A DNA stretch of 64,000 bases from Thiofilum sp. (GCF_016711335.1 NZ_JADJTF010000001.1:3472001-3536000); one strand, 5' to 3'; positions 52,585 to 61,706 are shown, numbered from the stretch's first letter. Notes: a model not told the origin generated them from the sequence alone. Translations and numbers: made by a program.

Positions 52585-55029
52585 ATGTGGTGTGCGAAAA
52601 GACCGCTCCAATTACTCAGGCTAAATTGGAGAATGGGTTTACTAGGATTAGCCTTAAGCACTGCCGCTCAAGCGGCTTCGATTCAGAGCGTACCCACTCC
52701 TCAACAAGCGGATGCACTATTAGCCCCACCACCCAACTATAATAATCTACTCCTTGCGCCACAAAGTAATAATTGGCAGTTGGCAGCCACACCCAGCACA
52801 GGTTGGACTATCGATACCAATAATCGCCAATTAGTACGTGCTTTTTATAATAGTGTTTATCTCTCCTCACTCAATGTACCCATTGGTTGGACAGGCAACC
52901 ATAGTACTTGTACGCCAGGCACTACCAGTACGGCTTTTAAAAACGCGGTATTAGCTCGGATTAATTACTATCGCGCCATGGCAGGTGTGCCCGCCAATGT
53001 AGTGTTTGATGCAACGAATAGTGCTAAAGCACAACAAGCAGCACTTATGATGAGCGTGAATAACAGTCTCAGCCATACCCCACCTACTACTTGGAAATGC
53101 TCTACCGCAGCAGGGCGTGAAGCTGCCGCAAACTCTAATCTGTCTTTAGGTCACAATGCGTGGAATGCCGTTGATGGGCAAATTCGTGATAATGGCACTA
53201 ACAATACGGCCGCAGGACATCGACGCTGGCTGTTATTACCCCAAGCCCAGATTATGGGTACAGGTGATGTGCCTTCGGTAGGTAGTGGAGCCACTTATTT
53301 GCCACCCGCCAATTCGCTCTGGGTTCCTTTGCTAGCAAAATACAACCCTCGACCCGCTACTCGTGACCCCTTTGTCGCATGGCCGACTCGTGGATTTAAT
53401 CCTTATACTATTGTGCCTGTACGTTGGTCATTCTCTTACCCTAATGCCAACTTTGCCAATGCGGTTATTACTATGTCCTCAGCCGGACAAGCGATCCCCT
53501 TGACTGTGGATAGTCGCGTGAATGGTTATGGGGAAAATACTATTGTGTGGCGTCCTTATAATCGCACCGCAGACACTACTTGGCCTAAACCTAGTGCGGA
53601 TACCGCCTATCAAGTCACTATTCGTAATGTACTGATCAATGGAGTGGCAACTCAGTTTAGCTACACTGTCACCGTGATAGATCCCGCTGTAGCGGCCGTG
53701 GGTGAGCCTCAACCCTCCATTAATGGCAGCACTAAACCGACTGCTGGAGCGAGCAACAGCTATAGCTTTAATACTATTAGCATTGCGCAATATTATGATG
53801 CTTACCGTGCTGAATCTGCGACCGCGACTGAGCTTTTCAATGCCGAAACCGGAAGCCCTGCTGTCACTGCGGGTAATAGCAGCACTTATACCTTGGTTTA
53901 CTCTGGTACAGGTAGCAATGGCACTAAGGTATATCGCTTAGCCCCTGCCTCAGCCTCAGAAACCTTTACCTTACCTATGACTTATCTACCTACTGCGACT
54001 AGCGCTTTGATCTTCGACTCTAAATTAGGCTATGCCACCAATAAACAAACAGCAGCAGTACAAATCAGTACCAATAATGGGGCAAGCTGGGTCGATTTAT
54101 ATGCTAAAACCGGATCTGGCTCTGGTGCTCCAGAAGAAAATGCCTTTTCAACCAAAACCATTGCCCTGAGTGCTTACGCTAATAAGTTAGTCAGTATTCG
54201 AGTAGTCTATCGCCATAGTGGGTCTTACTATGTAGGTACTACGCCTAATGTCAGTTTCTTAGTCGATAATTTACGGCTTACTAATGCCAAAAAAGTTATT
54301 AACCCAACTACGCTTACTAATCTCACAGGTACTTTTAGCTTTGTCCCTACTTTAGGCAAAAGCTATATTATGGCAGCGCGTGCTGTACCGTGGTTAGGTT
54401 ATCCCGGACTAGACTGGGGACCATTACTCTTTGTTACCCCTGTACTCGGCACACCTTCGAGTTTAACACTGAGTACGACCTCTCCTACTCGCACCCCGAC
54501 CTATAGTTGGCGAGCAGTGCCCAATGCTACTCACTATGTGCTGTATGTGAGTGACATTACCCAACAAGGCAAAATCCAAATCACCTATACTCCGACTCAA
54601 ACTAACTGTGCGACAGGCACGACTTGCACCGTTACTCCGACAACCGCAGTCAGTGGCAATGTGAGCTGGAAAGTACAAGCTAAAGCAGGCACTACCACAA
54701 GTGCTTGGAGTGCTATTGCCAACTTTGTCTCTCCCCCTGATAAGACCTCACTGATTAGTCCAGTCAGTACCAGCCTGACCAAAACACCTACCTATAGCTG
54801 GCGCTCTGTGCCTGGAGCTACGCATTATTATTTATGGGTGGATAATGGTGGAGTGAGTGGCAAGATCAAAACTTGGTACACCAGTGCTCAAGTCAATTGC
54901 GCTACAGGAACTACCTGCTCTATCAAACCCGCCACGCTGGTTAGCGGTGCAGCGACTTGGAAGGTGCAAACTAAAAACAGCGCAGGCGTGGGCGCATGGA
55001 GCACTAGCGTCAACTTTACTGCTCCGTAA
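52585..55029 (+). CDS. Secreted CAP-domain protein with fibronectin-like C-terminal repeats
   Basis: An 814-residue secreted protein. A signal peptide spans about residues 1-31 (hydrophobic MGLLGLALSTAAQA). A CAP/SCP (cysteine-rich secretory, pathogenesis-related 1-like) domain follows: FKNAVLARINYYRAMAGVP near 105-123, NNSLSHTPP, SLGHNAWNAVDGQIRD and AAGHRRWLLLP. After a central beta-rich region of about 400 residues, the C-terminus has two about-85-residue repeats (TPTYSWRAVPNATHYVLYV and TPTYSWRSVPGATHYYLWV) with a conserved disulphide-type NCATGTTC, fibronectin/Ig-like. Function: extracellular binding or adhesion, unproven. GAGG sits seven bases before the ATG. Confidence 0.85.
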   Translation: MWCAKRPLQLLRLNWRMGLLGLALSTAAQAASIQSVPTPQQADALLAPPPNYNNLLLAPQSNNWQLAATPSTGWTIDTNNRQLVRAFYNSVYLSSLNVPIGWTGNHSTCTPGTTSTAFKNAVLARINYYRAMAGVPANVVFDATNSAKAQQAALMMSVNNSLSHTPPTTWKCSTAAGREAAANSNLSLGHNAWNAVDGQIRDNGTNNTAAGHRRWLLLPQAQIMGTGDVPSVGSGATYLPPANSLWVPLLAKYNPRPATRDPFVAWPTRGFNPYTIVPVRWSFSYPNANFANAVITMSSAGQAIPLTVDSRVNGYGENTIVWRPYNRTADTTWPKPSADTAYQVTIRNVLINGVATQFSYTVTVIDPAVAAVGEPQPSINGSTKPTAGASNSYSFNTISIAQYYDAYRAESATATELFNAETGSPAVTAGNSSTYTLVYSGTGSNGTKVYRLAPASASETFTLPMTYLPTATSALIFDSKLGYATNKQTAAVQISTNNGASWVDLYAKTGSGSGAPEENAFSTKTIALSAYANKLVSIRVVYRHSGSYYVGTTPNVSFLVDNLRLTNAKKVINPTTLTNLTGTFSFVPTLGKSYIMAARAVPWLGYPGLDWGPLLFVTPVLGTPSSLTLSTTSPTRTPTYSWRAVPNATHYVLYVSDITQQGKIQITYTPTQTNCATGTTCTVTPTTAVSGNVSWKVQAKAGTTTSAWSAIANFVSPPDKTSLISPVSTSLTKTPTYSWRSVPGATHYYLWVDNGGVSGKIKTWYTSAQVNCATGTTCSIKPATLVSGAATWKVQTKNSAGVGAWSTSVNFTAP

Positions 55030-55045
55030 CTATTAGAGCGGCTAA

Positions 55046-55078
55046 TAGGAGGTAATGACATAAGGACATTACCTCCTA
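55046..55078. terminator. Strong bidirectional terminator
   Basis: TAGGAGGTAATG pairs perfectly with CATTACCTCCTA (12 bp, 9-nt loop) 17 nt after the CAP gene, followed by AAGATATTTTTTT. It overlaps the stop of the convergent 89-residue gene and can serve both strands. Confidence 0.8.
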
Positions 55079-55345
55079 AAGATATTTTTTTATTGAAACT
55101 AAATTTTCATTTAATAGATCATAGCCAAAATCAGTGACTAGCAAAGCAGGCTTACCCTGAGCATCTAGCCCCCAATAAGAAGTATAAAGACCATCCCCTA
55201 AACCCGAATCTACTCCATACCTATTGCCAAAAAATGAATCCGTCTCAGCTAATTCTGCAACCTCCCATTGAACAACTGGCTCTTGTGATAAATTAAGATA
55301 GGTTAGTAATGCCTGCCCATTGAGCTTAGGCTCAGTCGTATCCAT
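55076..55345 (-). CDS. Hypothetical protein downstream of Fic, possibly N-terminally incomplete
   Basis: An 89-residue open frame from the first ATG; no family recognised. It is rich in acidic residues, with EVAELAETDSFFGNRYGVDSGLGDGLYTSYWGLD. The same frame stays open upstream for 21 more codons up to a TAG just before the Fic stop, reading KAQQVFKPRLEAKGLTISDW, which looks like genuine protein but has no ATG, GTG or TTG. Either a non-standard start (an ATT is available) or a lost N-terminus is possible. It follows the Fic gene by 59 nt on the same strand. Confidence 0.55.
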   Translation of the reverse strand: MDTTEPKLNGQALLTYLNLSQEPVVQWEVAELAETDSFFGNRYGVDSGLGDGLYTSYWGLDAQGKPALLVTDFGYDLLNENLVSIKKYL

Positions 55346-55404
55346 CCAATCACTAATCGTTAAACCCTTCGCCTCTAAGCGCGGTTTGAATACTTGTTGA
55401 GCTT

Positions 55405-56541
55405 TTATCTAGAAAATAAATCCAGATACCGTCTAAACACAAATAATCGATTACGGCGTTGTGCGGTGATTTCTGTTAGTACCCCATAGCTCACCATATC
55501 ATTAATTAATGCCCCTGCTGTATTTGAGGTAGTACCTAATAACTCAACCACACCCTTAACATCAATAATCGGCTTACGATATAGGTAACGCATAAGCTGT
55601 TGTGCATTCTCCTGTCGGCGGATACTAAAGTGTGGCAATACCTCCCTTTCAATACTCTCTTTAAGACTCAAAATACTCTTAAATACTGTAATAGAGGATT
55701 GAGCCGTTTCTGCCACCCCCTGCAAAAAGAACAATATCCACTCACGCAAATGATTCCCCTGCCTCACCGCCATTAAATGATCAATATAAGCTGTTTTATT
55801 ACGCTCAAAATAATCCGATAAATATAAAGAGGGTTTAACAAGAATCTGCTCAGAAGCTAAATAAAGCGGAATCAATAGTCGCCCTAAACGACCATTACCA
55901 TCCAGAAAAGGATGAATAGTTTCAAACTGGTAATGTGCGATAGCAATTTTAATTAATGGGGCTACATAGTGATTTTCATCATGTAAAAATTTTTCCAAAT
56001 CACTCATGAGTTCAGGTACTCGCTCATGATGTGGCGGTACAAATACTGCATTTTTTAAGCTAATACCAATCCAGTTTTGACTACTACGAAATTCACCCGG
56101 TAATTTAGTTTCACCTCGAACGCCTTGTAATAAAATAGCATGTATTTCCTTAAGCAAACGATTAGAGAGTGGCAAGGTTTCCAAACGCCCTACTGCATAA
56201 TTTAAAGCTTGTATATAGTTGTGTACTTCCGCCCAATCATCGCGCTTTTCTGGGGAAACATCCTCAGCACTCTTAAATACATCTTCAACATTAGTTTGAG
56301 TGCCCTCAATGCGGCTAGAGTAAGTAGCTTCCTTAGCCACATACATCTGAATAAAAAAATCAACATCGGGCACTAATTGAGAAAAGGCATTTAGTTCACC
56401 TAAAGCACGATCTGCCAAGCTTTGCACTTGTTGCAACATCGGGTCAGCAATGAGCCAAGGGTGATTAATGAGCGTGGGCAAAAAGCTGCGGTACTGATAT
56501 TGGGGTTCATAGCCTCCAGCTTGATAGTCAGATAAGTTCAT
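55405..56541 (-). CDS. Fic family protein (class II, SoFic-like)
   Basis: A 378-residue Fic protein. The N-terminal region carries the inhibitory motif SSRIEGTQTNVEDVF near residues 73-87 (S/T-x-x-x-E-G) and the catalytic motif is intact, HPFLDGNGRLGRL, with His210. The C-terminal 100 residues (RYLYRKPIIDVKGVVELLGTTSNTAGALINDM) form a winged helix typical of SoFic-like proteins, suggesting DNA binding and autoregulation. The promoter upstream is readable and flanked by two operator-like repeats. Expected activity: AMPylation of itself or of a cellular protein. Confidence 0.9.
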   Translation of the reverse strand: MNLSDYQAGGYEPQYQYRSFLPTLINHPWLIADPMLQQVQSLADRALGELNAFSQLVPDVDFFIQMYVAKEATYSSRIEGTQTNVEDVFKSAEDVSPEKRDDWAEVHNYIQALNYAVGRLETLPLSNRLLKEIHAILLQGVRGETKLPGEFRSSQNWIGISLKNAVFVPPHHERVPELMSDLEKFLHDENHYVAPLIKIAIAHYQFETIHPFLDGNGRLGRLLIPLYLASEQILVKPSLYLSDYFERNKTAYIDHLMAVRQGNHLREWILFFLQGVAETAQSSITVFKSILSLKESIEREVLPHFSIRRQENAQQLMRYLYRKPIIDVKGVVELLGTTSNTAGALINDMVSYGVLTEITAQRRNRLFVFRRYLDLFSR

Positions 56542-56544
56542 AAT

Positions 56545-56639
56545 TCAGAAAGACACCTAGTTTCTACAATAAGAAAAACTATAATGCAGAATCTGACCTT
56601 AGCCAAGCTGTTATGTCAGAAAAGTACCTAGTTTCTGCA
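56545..56639 (-). promoter_or_regulatory. Fic promoter with two flanking operator repeats
   Basis: On the minus strand TTGGCT (56601-56606) and TATAGT (56578-56583) are separated by exactly 17 bp, a good sigma-70 promoter. Two 24-bp imperfect direct repeats, at 56545-56568 and 56616-56639, are identical at 20 of 24 positions (core CCTAGTTTCT). One lies upstream of the -35, the other between the -10 and the Fic ATG. This is the layout of a repressor binding two sites with DNA looping, plausibly the Fic protein's own winged helix. Confidence 0.65.
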
Positions 56640-56642
56640 ACA

Positions 56643-57455
56643 CTACCTCACCCCATGTTCAAAAAAACTCAAAGGCTTAAACTCTGCCACACAGCGCAAA
56701 CTCGGAATCCACTCCTGCAAATGCGTCGTAGTAAACAAACGTCCCTCATGCAATTGATCATCCACCCCATCATGCAACAGCACAATCCCCCCCTGCTTGC
56801 GATGACAGACTTGCTCTAAGACATTCGCTAAAATTTTATCCCCCTGCTGATTCGCCTTATTCCAATCAAAGGCGGAAAAATCCCAAGCAATATGTTTAAA
56901 ACCCAGCGTTTGTAAATCTTGCAGTACTTCGGGGTGAGTCGCACGATTAAACCAGCCATCGCCATACGGCAGACGAAACAAAGGAGGATTAGTGGTTAAA
57001 TAAGGTGCAAGTACCTGACGTGAATGCTTAAAATCATCCAGCCGTACACTAGCATGCACCTCAGAATAACGCCAATGCGCGTAGGAGTGCGAACCAATCA
57101 TATGCCCTTCACGCTTAGTTTGCCGCAAAATCTGCCGCCGTTGTTTGCACTCTTTTATGCGCTGAATACAAGTATTCATCTCTTGCTGCTCCTCTTGGCA
57201 TTGCTTCGCAATGGTTGAGCAGTCAACCTTATAGCCCAAGACAAAAAAGGTCGCGGGAATGTTTTCACGCTTTAATACCCGCAATACATCACGGGTTTGC
57301 TGCGCCGGACCATCATCAAAAGTCAAATGCAAAGGGTATTTGGTGCTGGCATCACACTGAAAACGCTCCCGCACTACCTGACAATCGACCGCCTGCGCTG
57401 AGCCTAGCCAACTCAACCCCACCAAGGTCAGTATTGTGATTAATCGCTGCTTCAT
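56643..57455 (-). CDS. Polysaccharide deacetylase family protein
   Basis: A 270-residue exported NodB-fold enzyme (signal peptide ending SAQA near residue 22). Motifs: LTFDDGPAQQTRDVL near 44-58 (TFDDGP), HMIGSHSYAHWRYSE near 117 (HxxxH metal ligands), RLPYGDGW, WDFSAFDWNK and LLHDGVDD. An insertion of about 25 residues between TFFVLGYKV and the HSYAH motif contains several Cys residues. It would remove N- or O-acetyl groups from cell-wall or exopolysaccharide. Confidence 0.9.
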   Translation of the reverse strand: MKQRLITILTLVGLSWLGSAQAVDCQVVRERFQCDASTKYPLHLTFDDGPAQQTRDVLRVLKRENIPATFFVLGYKVDCSTIAKQCQEEQQEMNTCIQRIKECKQRRQILRQTKREGHMIGSHSYAHWRYSEVHASVRLDDFKHSRQVLAPYLTTNPPLFRLPYGDGWFNRATHPEVLQDLQTLGFKHIAWDFSAFDWNKANQQGDKILANVLEQVCHRKQGGIVLLHDGVDDQLHEGRLFTTTHLQEWIPSLRCVAEFKPLSFFEHGVR

Positions 57456-57542
57456 TTGTCCGTCCCTGATAATTATTTCTGTGCTAATGATCGTAATATT
57501 TTAAAATACCTGCTATTCAAACGTAGTCTTATTTAATGCTTT

Positions 57543-57698
57543 ATGCCGCACAAAAAACCACATTTACCTAGCAAAATTTGCCTAGTGTGCCAGCGTCCTT
57601 TCACATGGCGCAAGAAATGGGAGTCTTGTTGGGAGGAAGTCAAATATTGTTCAGAGCGCTGTCGCCGCAGCACAAAACCTAAATTACCTACTGTTTAA
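57543..57698 (+). CDS. DUF2256 small cysteine-rich protein
   Basis: A 51-residue protein. Reading from ATG at 57543 it gives PSKICLVCQRPFTWRKKW and then CWEEVKYCSERCRR, with five cysteines: the characteristic DUF2256 zinc-finger-like pattern (CxxC..RPFTWRKKW..CW..VKYCSERCR). Such tiny proteins are common in gammaproteobacteria; role unknown. It lies 68 nt before the UbiB-family gene. Confidence 0.85.
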   Translation: MPHKKPHLPSKICLVCQRPFTWRKKWESCWEEVKYCSERCRRSTKPKLPTV

Positions 57699-57765
57699 GT
57701 GCGTCTCATCGGACATATGCGTAAACTGTGCAAATCTCAGCAACCCGTATTAGTGTAGTAGTACT

Positions 57766-59100
57766 ATGCCCATTGACGATCAACACCCTCCTAAAAACAG
57801 TGCCGCTGTTCCCTCCAGTCGTTTAGGGCGCTTGGCGCGGCTGGGTTCGCTCGCTACCGGAGTGGCTGGCGGTATGCTCGCCGAAGGTGCACGCCAACTC
57901 GCTCAAGGTAATCGCCCCAAAATGTCGGATCTGCTGCTCACGCCCGCGAATGCTAAGCGTGTGGCGGATGAGCTTTCGCGCTTACGCGGTGCGGCGATGA
58001 AAGTCGGGCAACTGATTTCAATGGACGCAGGTGAACTATTGCCCCCGCAATTGACTGAGATTTTAGGGCAATTACGCTCCGATGCTAAACCCATGCCTCT
58101 AGGTCAATTAGCCCAAGTATTAGAGACAAATTGGGGTAAAGATTGGAATGAGCGCTTTAGTCAATTTTCCTTTCAACCTATTGCCGCTGCTTCGATTGGG
58201 CAAGTTCATTCGGCGCATACGAAAGACGGTCGCCATTTAGCCTTAAAAATTCAATACCCTGCTATACGTGACAGTATTAATAGCGATGTAGAAAATGTCG
58301 CAACCCTATTGCGGGTATCAGGCTTAATTCCTAAAGATATTGATTTTCGCCCTTTATTAGAAGAAGCCAAAGCGCAATTACATCAAGAAGCCGATTATTT
58401 ACGCGAAGCCGATTATATGCGGCGCTATCAAGCGCTATTAGGTGATACGCGTCATTTTAAATTAGCCACTGTTTATGATGATCTTACGACTGATACGATT
58501 TTAGCAATGAGTTTTGTTGAGGGTGTACCGATTGAATCCTTAGTACATGCCCCACAAGCGGAGCGTGATCAGGTATTTACTTTATTGATGCAATTATTTT
58601 TCCGTGAATTATTTGAGTTTCGCTTAGTTCAAACAGACCCGAATTATGCGAATTATCGTTATGACCGCCAAAGCCAGCAATTAATTCTATTAGACTTTGG
58701 CGCCACGCGTGAATACTCAAAAACCATGACTGAAAGCTATCAACGCTTAATTCAAGCCGCGATTGAACAAAATGAAGCGCATATTATTAAAGCTGCTCAA
58801 GCGATTGGTTATTTTCAGGATAAAATCGAGCCGGAACAATTAAAAGCAGTGTCTACTATTTTCCAGCAAGCAGTCGAGCCTTTACGCCATCAAGGGGTTT
58901 ATGACTTTGCTCAGTCGAATTTAGCCACACGGGTACGTGAAACGGGTATGGATATGACCTTTCAAAAAGGCTATTGGCATACCCCACCTGCGGATGCAAT
59001 TTTTCTGCATCGTAAATTAGGTGGGTTGTATTTACTGGCGAGTAAACTGAAAGTCAGAATCAATATGAAGGATTTATTTGCTCCTTATTATCTAACCTAA
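57766..59100 (+). CDS. ABC1/UbiB-family atypical kinase (AarF)
   Basis: A 444-residue protein of the ABC1/UbiB/ADCK family. The signature KxGQ is seen in AAMKVGQLISMDAGELLP (residues about 80-97); further kinase elements include PIAAASIGQVHSAHTKDGRHLALKIQYP, the Ala-rich nucleotide loop, EADYLREADYM and QLILLDFGATREY (catalytic DFG). The N-terminus is soluble, with a hydrophobic GSLATGVAGGMLAEGA stretch. Relatives support ubiquinone synthesis or lipid transport in membranes. The genomic neighbours give no direct clue. Confidence 0.9.
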   Translation: MPIDDQHPPKNSAAVPSSRLGRLARLGSLATGVAGGMLAEGARQLAQGNRPKMSDLLLTPANAKRVADELSRLRGAAMKVGQLISMDAGELLPPQLTEILGQLRSDAKPMPLGQLAQVLETNWGKDWNERFSQFSFQPIAAASIGQVHSAHTKDGRHLALKIQYPAIRDSINSDVENVATLLRVSGLIPKDIDFRPLLEEAKAQLHQEADYLREADYMRRYQALLGDTRHFKLATVYDDLTTDTILAMSFVEGVPIESLVHAPQAERDQVFTLLMQLFFRELFEFRLVQTDPNYANYRYDRQSQQLILLDFGATREYSKTMTESYQRLIQAAIEQNEAHIIKAAQAIGYFQDKIEPEQLKAVSTIFQQAVEPLRHQGVYDFAQSNLATRVRETGMDMTFQKGYWHTPPADAIFLHRKLGGLYLLASKLKVRINMKDLFAPYYLT

Positions 59101-59347
59101 AATTTCTGACATAGTATTATGCTTTACTAGACATTTAAAATTCAATAGGTGCTTAAAATTAGAAGCTTTTATCATCCTTTGGTTGCTTATAACTTAGATG
59201 TCTAGTATTTCAATAATTTGAAATACTTTTTTATTGCCTAGTTATTGTGTTGTTAACCAATAAAATTTAAGCAGATTTTATTGAATACAGCCTTTTTACT
59301 AATATAATAGACAATTTGTACTCCAACACTCACTAAAGGCTTAAAAT

Positions 59348-60715
59348 ATGACCCTACCCCCACTCCATGAACTCACATTTGACCTTCAGGATGAGTACAA
59401 CCGTAAAGCAGTGGCTGAAAAAGTTATTAAGCTGCTAACTTCAGATATTAAAGTATCACCTATGGTAATAGATGGAGGGTGGGGTACAGGTAAAACTTAT
59501 TTTTGCCATAAGCTCAAAAATCTTCTGCAAGCTACCCATCTCAATTACAAAACTGTTTATGTTGATGCTTTTAAGGCTGATCATGCTGATGAACCACTAA
59601 TGACTTTATTAGCAGCGATTACCAGTCTTTTACCTGAGCCAGAGAAAGTAACCTTAAGGCAGAAAGCATTACCTGCTCTGCGGGTAACATCAAAGGCTAT
59701 AGGTAAAGCTAGTATTAGCTGGCTTCTAAAACAAGATGCTGTAGATTTGGCAGAAGACATAGAGGAGGAAATTAAAAAAGTAGGCGATGATATTATTGAT
59801 CATTCAATTGAGTCTTTACTGAAGGATCACGAAAAAGCTGATCAAAATATTCAAGCTCTTAAGCAAGTGCTAAGTGCTTTAACAGCTGAAAACCCAATTG
59901 TAGTTTTTATTGACGAGTTAGATCGCTGTCGTCCTGATTTTGCTGTTTCAATGTTAGAGAACATTAAACATATCTTTGATGTTGAGGGTGTGCACTTTGT
60001 TTTAGTTACAAACCTAGATCAACTAAAAGCATCGATCAACCATCAATATGGGCAATCTGTTAACTCTCAGCGGTATTTAGATAAATTTATTTCTTTTTCC
60101 TATAAACTGCCTAACGATATGGTGTTACCATATAGGAAATTAACATCAATAAATACTCAACATTTTATTAATCTTATTAAAGAGCACGACATTTTAAAGA
60201 ACACCGTGGTAAATCACGAATATATAAATAAATTCCTAAATAGCTTAATTAGCAACCATAGCATCTCTTTACGAGAGTTTGAAAAACTAATTAAATATTT
60301 ATATATTTATGAAAAGTTAAGCGATATAAATAAATCAAACTTAGATCCTAGACTATTAAGTGGTTATGCTCTTTTAAAAGTTTTTGGAGTATATCTTTTT
60401 TGCTTCAAACAAGATGTTATAGCGAATATCAATAAAAATAATATAGACACTGAGGAAATTTGCAAAACCCTTGGGGTATCAATTAAATATATTGAATCTA
60501 TTACTAAAAATAGTAACGACTCAAATATACCAAATACAATTGCTGCTTTAATTCTTATTGAAAAAGAGTACTTAAGTGGTAATAAAAACCCTAGACTTAA
60601 TGAGGAGTGGTATAAATACATTGAAAGATTATTTGATTATCGACCATCGCCTTACTTGGGAGAACGATTAGAAATTATTAAAGAAGTTTATAACACTCTA
60701 TCGCTATACTCGTAG
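59348..60715 (+). CDS. KAP family P-loop NTPase
   Basis: A 455-residue KAP-type NTPase. Walker A is GGWGTGKT at residues 43-50, the helical linker SLLKDHEKADQNIQALKQVLSAL follows near 160-182, and Walker B/arginine region is VVFIDELDRCRPDFAVSMLENIKHIFDVEGVHFVLVTN near 184-220. No membrane helices are visible between the motifs, so it is a soluble variant. The gene, especially its second half, is markedly AT-rich (about two-thirds A+T by eye) and lies in gene-poor DNA, suggesting acquisition. Bacterial KAP proteins occur in defence contexts; function here is inferred only. Confidence 0.83.
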   Translation: MTLPPLHELTFDLQDEYNRKAVAEKVIKLLTSDIKVSPMVIDGGWGTGKTYFCHKLKNLLQATHLNYKTVYVDAFKADHADEPLMTLLAAITSLLPEPEKVTLRQKALPALRVTSKAIGKASISWLLKQDAVDLAEDIEEEIKKVGDDIIDHSIESLLKDHEKADQNIQALKQVLSALTAENPIVVFIDELDRCRPDFAVSMLENIKHIFDVEGVHFVLVTNLDQLKASINHQYGQSVNSQRYLDKFISFSYKLPNDMVLPYRKLTSINTQHFINLIKEHDILKNTVVNHEYINKFLNSLISNHSISLREFEKLIKYLYIYEKLSDINKSNLDPRLLSGYALLKVFGVYLFCFKQDVIANINKNNIDTEEICKTLGVSIKYIESITKNSNDSNIPNTIAALILIEKEYLSGNKNPRLNEEWYKYIERLFDYRPSPYLGERLEIIKEVYNTLSLYS

Positions 60716-60968
60716 GAGTATAATAATTACTGATGTAGATACTTTAAAAAAACCACTATAATTATAGAATATCGGATTAATAAAAATACCTCATCATAGC
60801 TAAACTTAAAATAGTGCTTTTATTAGCTATTAAATTTAAATAAGCTTCGAGCTTGGTCAAATTTTTTAGCAATAGCAATTAAATGCTTGATTTATAGGCA
60901 AACCAATAAATATATTGATCTCTTTAGATAACAAAGTAAATCGTCAAGGACGTAAACTAGGTATACCC

Positions 60969-61532
60969 CTACGAAGTAGCACCGTGCGCTAAATGCAAAG
61001 CATGTTCCCGAATAGCCTGCGGCCACGTCGCCATATGACTATTAAACCCTGCTAAATCACTTGCAAATAAGGCGCGAGTTGCTTCCTCATAAGCCACCTC
61101 ATTACCCGCAATGGCTTGTATAAAAAGATAGGTTGCCTCTTGCGCTTTGCGTATTTGCTCACTCTCACTATTAGCTCGCATGGCTTGCTCGACCAATTTA
61201 CGCAATGCTACCGAAGCCCCCCCCGACTGACTGGCTAGCCATTCCCAATGTCGTGGTAATAAGGTGATTTCTTTAGCCACCACACCGAGTTTAGGACGAC
61301 CTACTGAACGTGTTTCAGGAACAGAATGGGGGGCTAATCGCGCCAATACTTCCTCGACTGTACCGCGCAAATCAATCTCGACGGGGCCGCTACTCACTGC
61401 ATCAAAGACCAAAATACTAGCGGTAGGCTCAGCATCATTAAAGCGTTTAATAGCACTAGCCACCTCAGAAGGTGCACCCTTAGCCAAACATTCGCCCTGA
61501 GCAAAGGCTATCCACTGTGAATGATGAGACAT
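60969..61532 (-). CDS. DUF2239 family protein with ribbon-helix-helix-like segment
   Basis: A 187-residue protein matching DUF2239. The first 90 residues form one domain (WIAFAQGECLAKGAPSEVASAIKRF, SGPVEIDLRGTVEEVL). Residues about 100-138 read GRPKLGVVAKEITLLPRHWEWLASQSGGASVALRKLVEQA: a short strand, a helix, a GG turn and a helix, which resembles a ribbon-helix-helix DNA-binding motif. Twin palindromes lie just upstream (61564-61612), one of them inside its promoter. It is divergent from an ECF sigma gene. Repressor function is my inference. Confidence 0.82.
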   Translation of the reverse strand: MSHHSQWIAFAQGECLAKGAPSEVASAIKRFNDAEPTASILVFDAVSSGPVEIDLRGTVEEVLARLAPHSVPETRSVGRPKLGVVAKEITLLPRHWEWLASQSGGASVALRKLVEQAMRANSESEQIRKAQEATYLFIQAIAGNEVAYEEATRALFASDLAGFNSHMATWPQAIREHALHLAHGATS

Positions 61533-61563
61533 TAAAGTACTCTCTAATTATTTAAGTATCTTT

Positions 61564-61612
61564 AATATTATCCGGATAAAATAGGTAATACAATATTATC
61601 CGGATAAAATAG
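61564..61612. promoter_or_regulatory. Twin operators in the divergent DUF2239/ECF-sigma promoter region
   Basis: Two 21-bp direct repeats, 61564-61584 and 61592-61612, each contain the perfect palindrome TTATCCGGATAA (61568-61579 and 61596-61607), 28 bp apart. On the minus strand TTGCAC (61612-61617) and TATTGT (61590-61595) with a 16-bp spacer form a promoter for the DUF2239 gene, and the second palindrome fills that spacer while the first lies just downstream of the -10. A repressor binding here would block RNA polymerase. Confidence 0.75.
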
Positions 61613-61706
61613 TGCAATTTATTGGGATGATGTGTGTATTCATTTAGTAACTTTTCAGGCACTACGCGGTATAAGGGCTAAGTACTCTTTCATTGTAGGC
61701 TCATGC

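Noticed and set aside
52524..52742. 72-codon frame overlapping the start of the CAP protein
   Set aside because: Overlaps the signal peptide and early coding region in another frame; the CAP gene has the better start and ribosome site.
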